NCBI RefSeq assembly: GCF_002002735.1
Contig: NZ_MUNY01000078.1
Location: 124,001 to 188,000 of the forward strand
Direction of reading: 5' to 3'
Source of the DNA: Algoriphagus sp. A40
GTDB taxonomy: Bacteria > Bacteroidota > Bacteroidia > Cytophagales > Cyclobacteriaceae
DNA: 64,000 bases
Shown: positions 56,324-64,000 of the stretch, one piece after another
How positions within the stretch are numbered: the first letter of the stretch is position 1
How the letters are laid out: every line of letters starts with the position of its first letter
The notes under the pieces: model-generated
What the model saw: only the letters and a program-made list of their open reading frames with translations
Database searches by the model: none
Told to the model about the DNA's origin: nothing
Position numbers and translations under genes: made by a program

Positions 56324-58417
56324 TCAAGAAATCCTACTCCAATTCACCGCTGTCGTCTTCTGTTGCTTCACCTGTCTTAGAATTGGGGCATTATCCTGCT
56401 GAAGGAACTCTGGATCATTGGCTAAAAGTTGTTGGGCGGCATCCCTCGCCAAAGTCAGGATCGGCGCATCTTTGCTCAGATCAGCAATCAGCAAGTCCGT
56501 AATCCCGCTCTGCTGTGTCCCCATCATATCTCCGGGTCCCCTCAACCTCAAATCCACGTCGGCAATTTCGAACCCATCATTGGTCCTTACCATCGTTTCC
56601 AATCGAACTCTTGAATCCTTGGACAGTTCGTATTTGCTCATCAATACACAATAACTCTGCTCCGCCCCACGTCCTACGCGACCCCTGAGCTGATGAAGTT
56701 GAGATAGCCCAAAGCGTTCGGCATTTTCGATGATCATGACTGAGGCATTGGGGACGTTTACACCTACTTCTATGACAGTGGTCGCGACCATGATCTTGGT
56801 TTCGCCTTTGATGAAGCGCTGCATTTCATAATCCTTCGCGTCGGATTTCATACCCCCATGGACGATGCTGAGAGGATATTGTGGAAAAGCTCTCGCAATG
56901 CTTTCATACCCATCCATCAGATTTTTCAAATCCATGGTTTCTGACTCCTCGATGAGTGGATAAACAATATAAACCTGTCTACCCTTTTTGACTTCTTCAT
57001 TGATAAACCCAAAGACTTTTAAGCGATCCTTGTCGTAGCGATGCACAGTTTGAATGGGTTTTCGGCCTGCCGGTAGTTCGTCTATGACTGACACATCCAA
57101 GTCGCCATATAGGGTCATGGCCAGTGTCCTGGGAATTGGCGTGGCCGTCATCACCAAGACATGTGGAAGGAATTCTTCATTTTTCGCCCAAAGCTTGGCC
57201 CGTTGTGCTACGCCAAATCGGTGTTGTTCATCGACTATGGCCAGGCCGAGGTTTTGGAACTGCACCACATCTTCGAGCAAAGCATGGGTTCCGATGAGGA
57301 TTTTCAAATCACCGTTGAGCAATTCCTCGTGAATTATTTTTCGGGCAGATTTCTTCGCTGAGCCGGTCAGCAATGCGATCTTCAACCCCATCATGTCGGC
57401 AAATTTCTTCAGGCCTTCGTAATGCTGATTGGCCAAAATCTCGGTTGGCGCCATAAGGCAGGCCTGCGCACCGGAACTGATGGCAATCAGCATGCAGATA
57501 AAAGCCACCATAGTCTTGCCGCTACCCACATCACCCTGAATCAGTCGGTTCATCTGTTTGCCTGATTTCATATCCGCAAAGGCCTCCCGGATTACCCGTT
57601 TCTGAGCGCCGGTGAGTTCAAAGGGAATGTGGTTTTTGTAAAAATCCGTCAGCAGTTCTGTGTTTGCTAAAATCTGTCCCCTGGATTTTTCGGTCCTTGT
57701 CACTTTCATCATCAGCAAACGGAGCTGCAAATAAAAAAACTCCTCAAATTTCAGGCGCTTTCTCGCTCGCTGAAGTAATTCAGGAGCTGTAGGAAAATGG
57801 ATCTGTCGGATGGATTCCTGCTTGCCGATCAATTGGTATTGATGCAGGATTTCGGGTGAAAGTGTCTCCGGTATTTGGGAATAAACCTGGGGAACCAATT
57901 GCTCCAAAATCCTTGAAATCCCTCTTGAATCAAGAAATCTAACCCTGAGTTTTTCGGTCGTGGAATAGACTGGCTGAAAATTGTTCCGTTTTTCATTGGC
58001 AGCAGTCACAGGTTCCATTTCGGGATGAGCCATGCTCCATTTTCTCCCATACTGGGCAGGTTTTCCCAAGAAAATGTACGCCGCGCCGGGAAGAAGTTTT
58101 TTCTGAACCCATTGAATTCCCTTGAACCAGGTCATTTCCATTTCCCCGGTATCGTCAAAAACATGGGCAACCAGACGTTTCTTTCCTCCGGTTCCTACAA
58201 GTTCAATCTTTTTGATTCTGGCGATGACCTGGACATTTTCCAGTTCCTCAGACTGTTCCCTGATTTTAAAGAATTTGGTGCGGTCTTCGTAGCGGAAGGG
58301 ATAGTGCTGAAGCATATCCCCATAGGTAAAAATATTCAGCTCTTTTTTCAGCAATTCGGCCTTTTGGGGGCCGACGCCTTTGAGGTATTCGATTCGGGTA
58401 TCAAAAATTCCTGACAA
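56324..58417 (-). CDS. recG: ATP-dependent DNA helicase RecG
   Basis: A 697-residue helicase that drives branch migration and regresses stalled forks. N-terminal wedge domain (YLKGVGPQKAELLKKELNIF, PFRYEDRTKF), Walker A QGDVGSGKTMVAF (motif I), motif II IVDEQHRFGVAQR, motif III VLVMTATPIPRTLA, and C-terminal motif VI GRVGRGAEQSYC with DLRLRGPGDMMGTQQSG. Length is standard. It faces hicB across a 5-nt gap, so hicAB seems inserted right at its 3' end. Confidence 0.96.
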   Translation of the reverse strand: MSGIFDTRIEYLKGVGPQKAELLKKELNIFTYGDMLQHYPFRYEDRTKFFKIREQSEELENVQVIARIKKIELVGTGGKKRLVAHVFDDTGEMEMTWFKGIQWVQKKLLPGAAYIFLGKPAQYGRKWSMAHPEMEPVTAANEKRNNFQPVYSTTEKLRVRFLDSRGISRILEQLVPQVYSQIPETLSPEILHQYQLIGKQESIRQIHFPTAPELLQRARKRLKFEEFFYLQLRLLMMKVTRTEKSRGQILANTELLTDFYKNHIPFELTGAQKRVIREAFADMKSGKQMNRLIQGDVGSGKTMVAFICMLIAISSGAQACLMAPTEILANQHYEGLKKFADMMGLKIALLTGSAKKSARKIIHEELLNGDLKILIGTHALLEDVVQFQNLGLAIVDEQHRFGVAQRAKLWAKNEEFLPHVLVMTATPIPRTLAMTLYGDLDVSVIDELPAGRKPIQTVHRYDKDRLKVFGFINEEVKKGRQVYIVYPLIEESETMDLKNLMDGYESIARAFPQYPLSIVHGGMKSDAKDYEMQRFIKGETKIMVATTVIEVGVNVPNASVMIIENAERFGLSQLHQLRGRVGRGAEQSYCVLMSKYELSKDSRVRLETMVRTNDGFEIADVDLRLRGPGDMMGTQQSGITDLLIADLSKDAPILTLARDAAQQLLANDPEFLQQDNAPILRQVKQQKTTAVNWSRIS

Positions 58418-58494
58418 GTGTGCTGGTTTTTGGAAAAAGCAAATTAAGATCCTGACAGGTCAAAACCCAAAGGTTTGAAATCAATTGTCTGTTT

Positions 58495-59565
58495 TCAAAA
58501 TTTGAATTCAGTGACCATTTCCCAAATCCCCTTTAACTTTTCTCTATTTTCCTGCTGGCTTTGGAGTAAAATCATCTGATTTTTCGCCCGGTGGAAGTTT
58601 TGTTCAGGATAGCTGACCCGGTAGTAAATATTTCCCTGAAGATGGTCGGTAAAAAAGCGAAGTCCCATAATCAGTGTCATGATTTCCCCGCCAAACAGAA
58701 TGGATTTGGTTTCTTCAGGTGAAGCAATTTCCTTCACACCTTCCCAGTAACCCTTGAGCAATTCTTCGAAAATCCCGGGAAGAACGCAGATTTCCTCCCA
58801 GTTGGTTGAGGTTTCCGGCAAACTGCAGGCCACAGTGCGGACCAAATCTCCGAAGTCATACATCAGAAATCCTCCCATCAGTGTATCCAGATCAATCAAG
58901 GCTTCCACTTTGGACAAATCCTCAGAGAAAATCAGGTTATTGATTTTGGTATCGTTGTGAGTGATCCTCATGGAAAGCTTGGTCAATTGATCCAGATACC
59001 ATTCGATAAGGGGAAATTGATTGAGGTAGAAGTTAAGGATTTCAATTTCTTCAATTGAAAGAGAAGTGATTTCATGGCTAACTTCTTTAAGCTTCTGGTA
59101 TCGGAGGTCAAGCCGGTGGAAATTGGGGATAGTTTCAAACATTTTTTCCCCACTGATATCCCTGCTCCAGCTGGCAAAATCACCGTATGCATGCGCAGCG
59201 ATGTATGCTTGATTGGGATTTTCGATTTGCTGGAGGGTCTTCCCTTTGACAAAATCGAAAAGGCGGTATTTTCTCCCATCTATTTCAGTTAGCCCATTTC
59301 CTTGGTGGTTGAGTATAGGTAATGGTAGCAAAAATGGTAACGCATGAGTTTTGGAATGCTCACTCAATAAGGAAAGATTATGATCTATCCGCTCAGGGAA
59401 ATTAAAAACAGCCTCATTAAATCCCTGAAGTACCCATTTATTTGTACCGTTTTCCACCAATAAAGTCTCATGAATCAATCCTTCGCCCAATGGATTGATA
59501 GTAATTGGCTGATTTTCAAGGATTGAATAAAATCGGGAGAGAGTTGTGGTCAGTTCAGAATTCAT
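58495..59565 (-). CDS. Aminoglycoside-phosphotransferase-like kinase (probable sugar or hexosamine kinase)
   Basis: A 356-residue kinase-fold protein. It has the catalytic loop MRITHNDTKINNLIFSEDL with the Brenner motif and the metal motif EALIDLDTLMGGFLMYDFGDL. The N-terminal LGEGLIHETLLVENGTNKWVL holds the ATP-binding strands. Proteins of this subfamily include N-acetylhexosamine 1-kinases that feed sugar nucleotidyltransferases like the one at 48.6 kb, so a sugar is a more likely substrate than an antibiotic. That is inference. It lies 77 bp upstream of recG on the same strand. Confidence 0.82.
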   Translation of the reverse strand: MNSELTTTLSRFYSILENQPITINPLGEGLIHETLLVENGTNKWVLQGFNEAVFNFPERIDHNLSLLSEHSKTHALPFLLPLPILNHQGNGLTEIDGRKYRLFDFVKGKTLQQIENPNQAYIAAHAYGDFASWSRDISGEKMFETIPNFHRLDLRYQKLKEVSHEITSLSIEEIEILNFYLNQFPLIEWYLDQLTKLSMRITHNDTKINNLIFSEDLSKVEALIDLDTLMGGFLMYDFGDLVRTVACSLPETSTNWEEICVLPGIFEELLKGYWEGVKEIASPEETKSILFGGEIMTLIMGLRFFTDHLQGNIYYRVSYPEQNFHRAKNQMILLQSQQENREKLKGIWEMVTEFKF

Positions 59566-59731
59566 TATGCGAAAATAGGGAAGAAAAGAAAATTTGCTGA
59601 TTTTGATTGCTTGAAAAGTAAAATGAAAAAGGAACGCTATTTTCGTCCATATTTTTCAAAAATATTAAAAAAGACTTTACCCCATTAAGAAAAAATTTCG
59701 TTAATTGTACGCCAGTTTAAAGCCAAACCCT

Positions 59732-61507
59732 ATGAATGTAACTGCCTTAGATTGGGGCATCATTGCAGCCTTCTTTGTTATCTCTCTTGTGATTGGACTA
59801 TTCTCTGCAAAAACAGCGGGCAGTTCAGCTAAAGAGTTTTTCCTTTCTGGTCGAAATATGCCCTGGTGGCTACTCGGGGTATCCATGGTAGCAACCACGT
59901 TTTCGGCGGACACTCCAAACTTGGTGACCGACATTGTTCGAAAAAACGGTGTTGCCGGCAACTGGGCATGGTGGGCATTTCTTCTTACAGGGATGTTAAC
60001 CGTGTTTGTATATGCCAAGCTTTGGAGAAGATCTGAAGCCACAACCGACTTGGAGTTTTATGAAATGCGCTATTCCGGCAAAGGAGCCGCTTTTCTAAGA
60101 GCCTTCCGTGCAATTTATTTGGGTGTGTTTTTCAATGTGGTGATTATGGCGACTGTTTCCCTCGCTGCCATTAAAATCGGCGGGGTGATGTTGGGACTTT
60201 CCCCTGTCCAGACCCTGTTGATTGCCTCCATTGTGACGGTAGTGTACAGTTCCTTTGGCGGATTGAAAGGAGTTTTGTTGACAGACTTCTTCCAGTTTTT
60301 TATTGCGATGATTGGGTCCTTCGGAGCTGCCTATTATATCCTTGACCTTCCGGAAATCGGTTCTTTGAGTCAACTTCTATCTCATGAGGTGGTTGCCACT
60401 AAGCTCGATTTTATGCCGGATTTCAGTAATCCAAATATGTATATTCCACTTTTCCTTATGCCAATCGCTATCCAGTGGTGGGCTACTTGGTATCCGGGCG
60501 CCGAGCCTGGAGGAGGTGGATACATCGCACAGCGGATGCTTTCTGCGAAAGATGAGAAAAATGCCATCGGTGCTACCTTGTTTTTCAACATTGCACACTA
60601 TGCGCTGAGACCTTGGCCATGGATCATTGTTGCTTTGGCTTCTTTGGTGGTTTTCCCGACAATAGCTGACCTGCAAGTCGCATTTCCTCACATTCCGGCG
60701 GATAAGATTGGTGATGATCTGGCCTATCCAGCGATGTTAAGTTTTCTTCCCACAGGGATGGTCGGTATTGTTTTAGCATCATTGATTGCAGCGGTGATGT
60801 CCACACTTTCCACTCACCTCAACTGGGGATCCAGCTACATTGTCAATGACTTTTACCTGAGATTTGTAAAGCCAGAAGCAACAGACAAGCAATTAGTAGC
60901 AGTAGGTAGAATCTCAACTGTAGGTTTGATGGTATTGTCAGCTATTTTGGCATTGGCCCTTTCTTCGGCTTTGGATGCATTTAATATTTTGCTTCAAATC
61001 GGTGCGGGAACAGGTATGATCTTCATCCTTCGCTGGTTTTGGTGGAGAATAAACGCTTACACAGAGATTTCCGCAATGGCTATTTCTTTTGTGGTTGCTA
61101 TTTTCTTTGAAGTGATCAACCCAAAGGTGGGTTGGATCGCAATACCTGAAAATCAGATGTATTTGAAATTGGTTTACTCCGTTTCTATCACCACTGTGGG
61201 CTGGCTATTGGTTACGTTCCTAACCAAGCCTGAAAAAGACGAGGTGCTGCTTTCTTTTTATAGAAAAGTAACCCCTGCTGCTTATGGGTGGAAGAAGGTT
61301 CTTGACAGATATCCGGCTGAAAAGCAGGAACAAGGTCAATTGCCAAAAGAAATCGGACTGATGTTGGTAGGTACAGTAATGGTATATGCAGCACTTTTTT
61401 CCACGGGGTTCTATATCTATGGTAATGTGGTTGGAGGGACCATTGCGGCAGTGATTGCGCTCCTAGGCGGAGGCATTATTATCAAATCTTGGAAAAATCT
61501 TCATTGA
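59732..61507 (+). CDS. Sodium:solute symporter family protein
   Basis: A 591-residue transporter of the SSS family with about 13-14 helices. Signature regions are KEFFLSGRNMPWWLLGVSMV, ATTFSADTPNLVTDIVRKNG with the sodium site residues, WATWYPGAEPGGGGYIAQRM and STLSTHLNWGSSYIVNDFY with the second sodium site serines. It is of the Bacteroidota type that imports sugars, proline or similar, but the substrate cannot be told. The ATG at 59732 is used. A terminator follows. Confidence 0.9.
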   Translation: MNVTALDWGIIAAFFVISLVIGLFSAKTAGSSAKEFFLSGRNMPWWLLGVSMVATTFSADTPNLVTDIVRKNGVAGNWAWWAFLLTGMLTVFVYAKLWRRSEATTDLEFYEMRYSGKGAAFLRAFRAIYLGVFFNVVIMATVSLAAIKIGGVMLGLSPVQTLLIASIVTVVYSSFGGLKGVLLTDFFQFFIAMIGSFGAAYYILDLPEIGSLSQLLSHEVVATKLDFMPDFSNPNMYIPLFLMPIAIQWWATWYPGAEPGGGGYIAQRMLSAKDEKNAIGATLFFNIAHYALRPWPWIIVALASLVVFPTIADLQVAFPHIPADKIGDDLAYPAMLSFLPTGMVGIVLASLIAAVMSTLSTHLNWGSSYIVNDFYLRFVKPEATDKQLVAVGRISTVGLMVLSAILALALSSALDAFNILLQIGAGTGMIFILRWFWWRINAYTEISAMAISFVVAIFFEVINPKVGWIAIPENQMYLKLVYSVSITTVGWLLVTFLTKPEKDEVLLSFYRKVTPAAYGWKKVLDRYPAEKQEQGQLPKEIGLMLVGTVMVYAALFSTGFYIYGNVVGGTIAAVIALLGGGIIIKSWKNLH

Positions 61508-61557
61508 TTGGAAAATAGCTGAGAAATAATCACTTCGGTTTTATTCTCTAAAAAATT

Positions 61558-61596
61558 AAAATCCTGCCCCGATTCAATTTGGAGCAGGATTTTTTC
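61558..61596 (+). terminator. Rho-independent terminator after the symporter gene
   Basis: AAAATCCTGC (61558-61567) and GCAGGATTTT (61584-61593) form a 10-bp stem with a 16-nt loop and T tract. It also serves gldD as a T-rich opposite strand. Confidence 0.87.
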
Positions 61597-61644
61597 TTTT
61601 CCGGGAAATGGGCTTGATTTCCCTAAAAGTAATTTCGCAAGGTC

Positions 61645-62220
61645 TCAGTCTATAAACTTCACCGAGTTCATTAAGTGAGTCATGTCGATTTTGATGTATT
61701 CAATAACCGGTGCCAATGAGTCGTTTTTCATTGCTGTGTTGAAATACAAAGCGCCACGAAGAAAGTGGTGGGTAGAATCCGTCACAAAAAATTGGAATTG
61801 GGTTGGGACTTCACCCGAAAGTTCAGCCACTACTGCGGTATATCCATTTGGAGTGATTAAAACTCCTTCTTCTATCCCATATGCCTTGATTTGATGCTTG
61901 GCTGTGAGCTTAAAGGCGTCATTGGATAAGGTCTCAAACTCGGCATTTCCTTCGCCGATTTTTTTGTAGGTCAGGTGTACTTTCGCTCCAAAATCTTTGT
62001 AATTCAGATTGATCCAAGCTTTTTCCGCCAGGTTAAAGGAATCGGGCTCAACCTGGCTGGCTGCTGAAAAATCCAGCTCATAAGGATAGTCTCCGGAGAG
62101 TTTTTCGAAGGAGTGATTGGGGAGGTCAATTTTGTTGTAGCCGGTAGGCTTGGGGAGCCAGGTGTTTTCACAAGCTGTCAAACCGATCAGGATCAGAGGC
62201 AAAGCCAACAAGTTCTTCAT
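61645..62220 (-). CDS. gldD: Gliding motility lipoprotein GldD
   Basis: A 191-residue lipoprotein: signal MKNLLALPLILIGLTACENT (lipidated Cys17), then the family-typical WLPKPTGYNKIDLPNHSFEK, YPYELDFSAASQVEPDSF, AWINLNYKDFGAKVHLTYKK and QFQFFVTDSTHHFLRGALYF. These segments are shared with GldD, required for gliding and for type IX secretion in flavobacteria. No other gld gene is adjacent here. It supports a Bacteroidota host with a type IX/gliding system. Confidence 0.85.
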   Translation of the reverse strand: MKNLLALPLILIGLTACENTWLPKPTGYNKIDLPNHSFEKLSGDYPYELDFSAASQVEPDSFNLAEKAWINLNYKDFGAKVHLTYKKIGEGNAEFETLSNDAFKLTAKHQIKAYGIEEGVLITPNGYTAVVAELSGEVPTQFQFFVTDSTHHFLRGALYFNTAMKNDSLAPVIEYIKIDMTHLMNSVKFID

Positions 62221-62296
62221 GGATCAAAATTAGACTTTCCATTTGAATTGAATTCGGAATAATGGAACTTTAACCACAAACCAAAATCACTTACCC

Positions 62297-62827
62297 ATGA
62301 AAAAGACAATTAAACTTACCTTCGCAGCTTTTTTTTCTGTGACATTGATGCTTTTCGCCAGTATGGTCCAAGCCCAAACGACCAAAGAGGAATTTCTGGC
62401 CAAATGGGAAAACAGCAAAAAGTTCACCTTGGATGTATTGGCAAAAATGCCGGATTCAGGCATGGATTACAGGACAGACCCGGGAGCAATGACCTTCAAG
62501 GAACAAATTCACCACATCGGGATGGCCATTGTGGGCATTTCCCAAGGCTATCTTAAAGGTGCGGCAAATGGCCCGGAACTGGATGTAAAGACCGCTTCAA
62601 GAGCTGATTTGGCTAAATTTGTTGCTGAAGCGTATGACTACGGCGCTGCTAGCGTCAAGGCTCTGAGTGATGCAGATGCTGCTGAAAAAATCGAAGTCTT
62701 TGGAAGTACAGTGAGCCGGAGACAAATCGAGGCGCTTCTAATCGACCACAGCACCCATCACAGAGGTTCTGCCATCGCTTACCTCCGTGCCAATGGAGTT
62801 GAGCCTCCTGCTTTTGTGGGCTTTTAA
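62297..62827 (+). CDS. DinB-like family protein, secreted
   Basis: A 176-residue protein with a signal peptide (MKKTIKLTFAAFFSVTLMLF ending AQA) and a four-helix DinB/YfiT-like domain. The metal-binding histidines are visible in TFKEQIHHIGMAIVG (second His) and LLIDHSTHHRGSAIAYLR (His pair), the usual three-His site. Members are metal-dependent thiol or small-molecule transferases, or of unknown role; periplasmic copies are common in this group. It ends 23 nt before a hairpin. Confidence 0.87.
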   Translation: MKKTIKLTFAAFFSVTLMLFASMVQAQTTKEEFLAKWENSKKFTLDVLAKMPDSGMDYRTDPGAMTFKEQIHHIGMAIVGISQGYLKGAANGPELDVKTASRADLAKFVAEAYDYGAASVKALSDADAAEKIEVFGSTVSRRQIEALLIDHSTHHRGSAIAYLRANGVEPPAFVGF

Positions 62828-62849
62828 TCCGAACTGAAATTTTGAAATT

Positions 62850-62885
62850 GGGCAATGGAGTTGATTCCGTTGCCCATTGTTTTTG
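62850..62885 (+). terminator. Terminator after the DinB-like gene
   Basis: TGGGCAA and TTGCCCA with inner GGA/TCC pairs form a hairpin followed by TTGTTTTTGG. Confidence 0.7.
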
Positions 62886-62887
62886 GT

Positions 62888-62914
62888 AAAAAAAAACAGC
62901 GGGACTCCCCGCTG
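62888..62914 (-). terminator. Terminator for the minus-strand oxidoreductase
   Basis: CAGCGGG and CCCGCTG (62897-62914) form a 7-bp stem; on the minus strand it is followed by a long run of T, fitting termination of the gene that ends at 62945. Confidence 0.87.
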
Positions 62915-62944
62915 CCTTTCGTTTAGTTGACCCAATCCAAAATT

Positions 62945-64000
62945 TTAAGAATATCTGCCCACTTCGAAGCCTTGGATTTCGATCGAAGTGTCTTTTTGTA
63001 GATGAAGTTCAGCCAGGATTTTTCCGGTGGCAGGTGCCAGGGAAATCCCCATCATCGAATGGCCGCTGCCAACCAGGACATTTTCATGTCCGGGTGCAAA
63101 ACCGATATAGGGCAAACCGTCCGGAGAGCAGGGGCGGAGACCTTTCCAAATCTTGCTCTCCTCGGGAAACTTGGCTTTAAAGTCAGGATAGTATCGGTTG
63201 ATGGATTCAAAGATTCCCTTCACTCGATTTTTGTTGATGGTTTGGTCAGTTCCGGCTATCTCCATCGTGCCGCCGAATCGGATGGTTCCTCCATACGGAC
63301 TTACAGCTACTTTTTGCTCGGTCAAAATGGTGGCTTGCTTGATTTCGGGATTGTTTTCTTGCAGAAAAGAGTATCCTTTTCCTCCCATCATGGGAAGGGA
63401 AAAACCCAGCATTTCTGCTAATTCGCCTGACCAAGAACCTCCGCAGAGCAAGATTTTATCTGTCTCGATTTTACCCTGATCAGTGATAACGGCTTGAACC
63501 TTTGAATTTGATTTTTCAAAATCCAAAACCTGAGAATTGGTGAGGAATTTCACCCCTTTTTCCGCAAGGTGTTTTTTCAAAAATCCATATAAAGCACCCG
63601 GATCCAAATGCGCGTCACCTGGAAAAAGTACCGCTCCACGGGCTTTGAGCTCGAGGTTGGGTTCCACCTTTCGGATATCGGCAGGTGAAAGAATATCGGC
63701 TTCCAGTCCATATTTCCTTGCCAAGTGGGCAAATTCAATTTCTTCCTTTTCTACAGATTCAGTCTGGTAGGCCATCATCAACCCTTTTTCCTGCAAGGCC
63801 AAAGCTGCCTCCGGATGTTCGACTTTAAAATCCAGATAGAGTGCTTTACTGAGTAGACTGAGATTTTTTAAGAAAGGGATTGCTTTTTTGACCTGGGTTT
63901 CGTTGGCGGCTCTGAAGAAAAGAAAACACCACTTGGCCAGTTTCATATCTAGGCGAGGATGAATATAAAAGGGACTTTTGGAAGAAAACATCCAGGAAAT
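62945..64000 (-). CDS. D-amino acid dehydrogenase-like FAD oxidoreductase, N-terminus outside window
   Basis: The frame is open to the right edge, so the N-terminal FAD-binding motif is not visible; 352 codons are present. A Met at 63991 (MFSSKSPFYIHPRLDMKLAK) is probably internal, since the SSKSPFYIHPRL segment is internal in DadA-type proteins. Family motifs are LLCGGSWSGELAEMLGFSLP, MGGKGYSF and GLRPCSPDGLPYIGFAPGHE with VGSGHSMMGISLAPATGKIL at the FAD pocket. It would deaminate D-amino acids or oxidise a related amine such as a glycine or hydroxyproline analogue. It is followed by a terminator. Confidence 0.87.
   Translation of the reverse strand: MSWMFSSKSPFYIHPRLDMKLAKWCFLFFRAANETQVKKAIPFLKNLSLLSKALYLDFKVEHPEAALALQEKGLMMAYQTESVEKEEIEFAHLARKYGLEADILSPADIRKVEPNLELKARGAVLFPGDAHLDPGALYGFLKKHLAEKGVKFLTNSQVLDFEKSNSKVQAVITDQGKIETDKILLCGGSWSGELAEMLGFSLPMMGGKGYSFLQENNPEIKQATILTEQKVAVSPYGGTIRFGGTMEIAGTDQTINKNRVKGIFESINRYYPDFKAKFPEESKIWKGLRPCSPDGLPYIGFAPGHENVLVGSGHSMMGISLAPATGKILAELHLQKDTSIEIQGFEVGRYS

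Noticed and set aside
58495..59565. Antibiotic resistance by aminoglycoside phosphotransferase
   Set aside because: The fold is shared, but the subfamily and the presence of a sugar nucleotidyltransferase gene in the region point to a sugar or hexosamine kinase.
1..64000. CRISPR array, prophage or defence island
   Set aside because: No evenly spaced repeats with unique spacers, no phage structural genes and no cas, restriction or other defence genes were seen; the only such systems are isolated toxin-antitoxin pairs.
1..64000. tRNA or rRNA genes
   Set aside because: No cloverleaf-like segment with a TTCGAAT-type T loop in the right context was found; the few TTCGAATCC matches lie in protein-coding genes.

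Overview
The window reads as an ordinary chromosomal segment of a Bacteroidota bacterium, most likely order Cytophagales (an Algoriphagus- or Cyclobacterium-like marine or soil bacterium). The main reasons are a gliding-motility lipoprotein of the GldD family, a BatD protein, a TonB-linked outer-membrane receptor with a carboxypeptidase-like N-domain, DUF2851, an F1 epsilon subunit reduced to its N-domain, very few Shine-Dalgarno sites, and many TAnnTTTG -7 boxes in front of genes, several with a TTTG -33 element. No rRNA, tRNA, CRISPR array, prophage or insertion sequence was found. Phylum-level placement is firm; genus is inference.

Layout. 1-2.2 kb (minus): ftsK start (cut by the window), pyrD, coaX. 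2.3-4.9 kb: a GNAT acetyltransferase, an RluA-type pseudouridine synthase, a PIN-type toxin-antitoxin pair and a histidine-phosphatase lipoprotein. 4.9-8.8 kb: a complete glycerol operon glpD-glpK-glpF, followed by an antitoxin-like gene and a frameshifted ParE-like toxin. 9.4-14.5 kb: ddl (minus), a secreted dipeptidyl peptidase IV, a lipoprotein, a small conserved protein and an NlpC/P60 lipoprotein. 14.7-18.5 kb: atpD-atpC, rpsU, a Xer-type recombinase and hpf. 18.5-22.2 kb: a GT39 glycosyltransferase, a GT2 polyprenyl-phosphate glycosyltransferase and a flippase-like membrane protein, which look like one lipid-linked glycosylation set. 22.3-28 kb: pyrF, a YefM-YoeB module (minus), DUF2851, a NeuD-like acyltransferase, trhO and a nucleoside phosphorylase. 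28-33.3 kb: a TonB-dependent receptor, an AlkD-like protein and an ABC-F ATPase (minus). 33.6-37.3 kb: a variant peptide deformylase, a serine/threonine dehydratase, gltX and a small gene. 37.4-40.8 kb: a large chimeric cell-envelope protein with a plug-like domain but no barrel, followed by a small outer-membrane barrel protein. 40.9-48.3 kb: aroQ and a class V aminotransferase, then (minus) a dicarboxylate symporter, aroC-batD, and glnK-amt. 48.6-64 kb: a sugar nucleotidyltransferase, HigBA, recF (minus), pdhA, a TPR protein, ribH, lysC, a small membrane protein, HicAB, recG and a sugar-kinase-like phosphotransferase (minus), a sodium:solute symporter, gldD (minus), a DinB-like secreted protein and the 3' part of a D-amino-acid-dehydrogenase-like gene (minus).

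The accessory content is five small toxin-antitoxin modules placed singly between housekeeping genes, and several families of short interspersed intergenic repeats. The most informative details are: a HigBA module flanked by two almost identical 25-nt terminators, as if it had been inserted at or with a terminator; a ParE-like toxin broken by one missing T; an intergenic-repeat sequence that also encodes part of the ABC-F linker; the plug-without-barrel chimera next to a small barrel gene; and a group of genes whose TAnnTTTG box lies only 3-4 nt before the start codon, suggesting leaderless mRNAs. No clearly new multi-gene defence or biosynthetic system was recognised.
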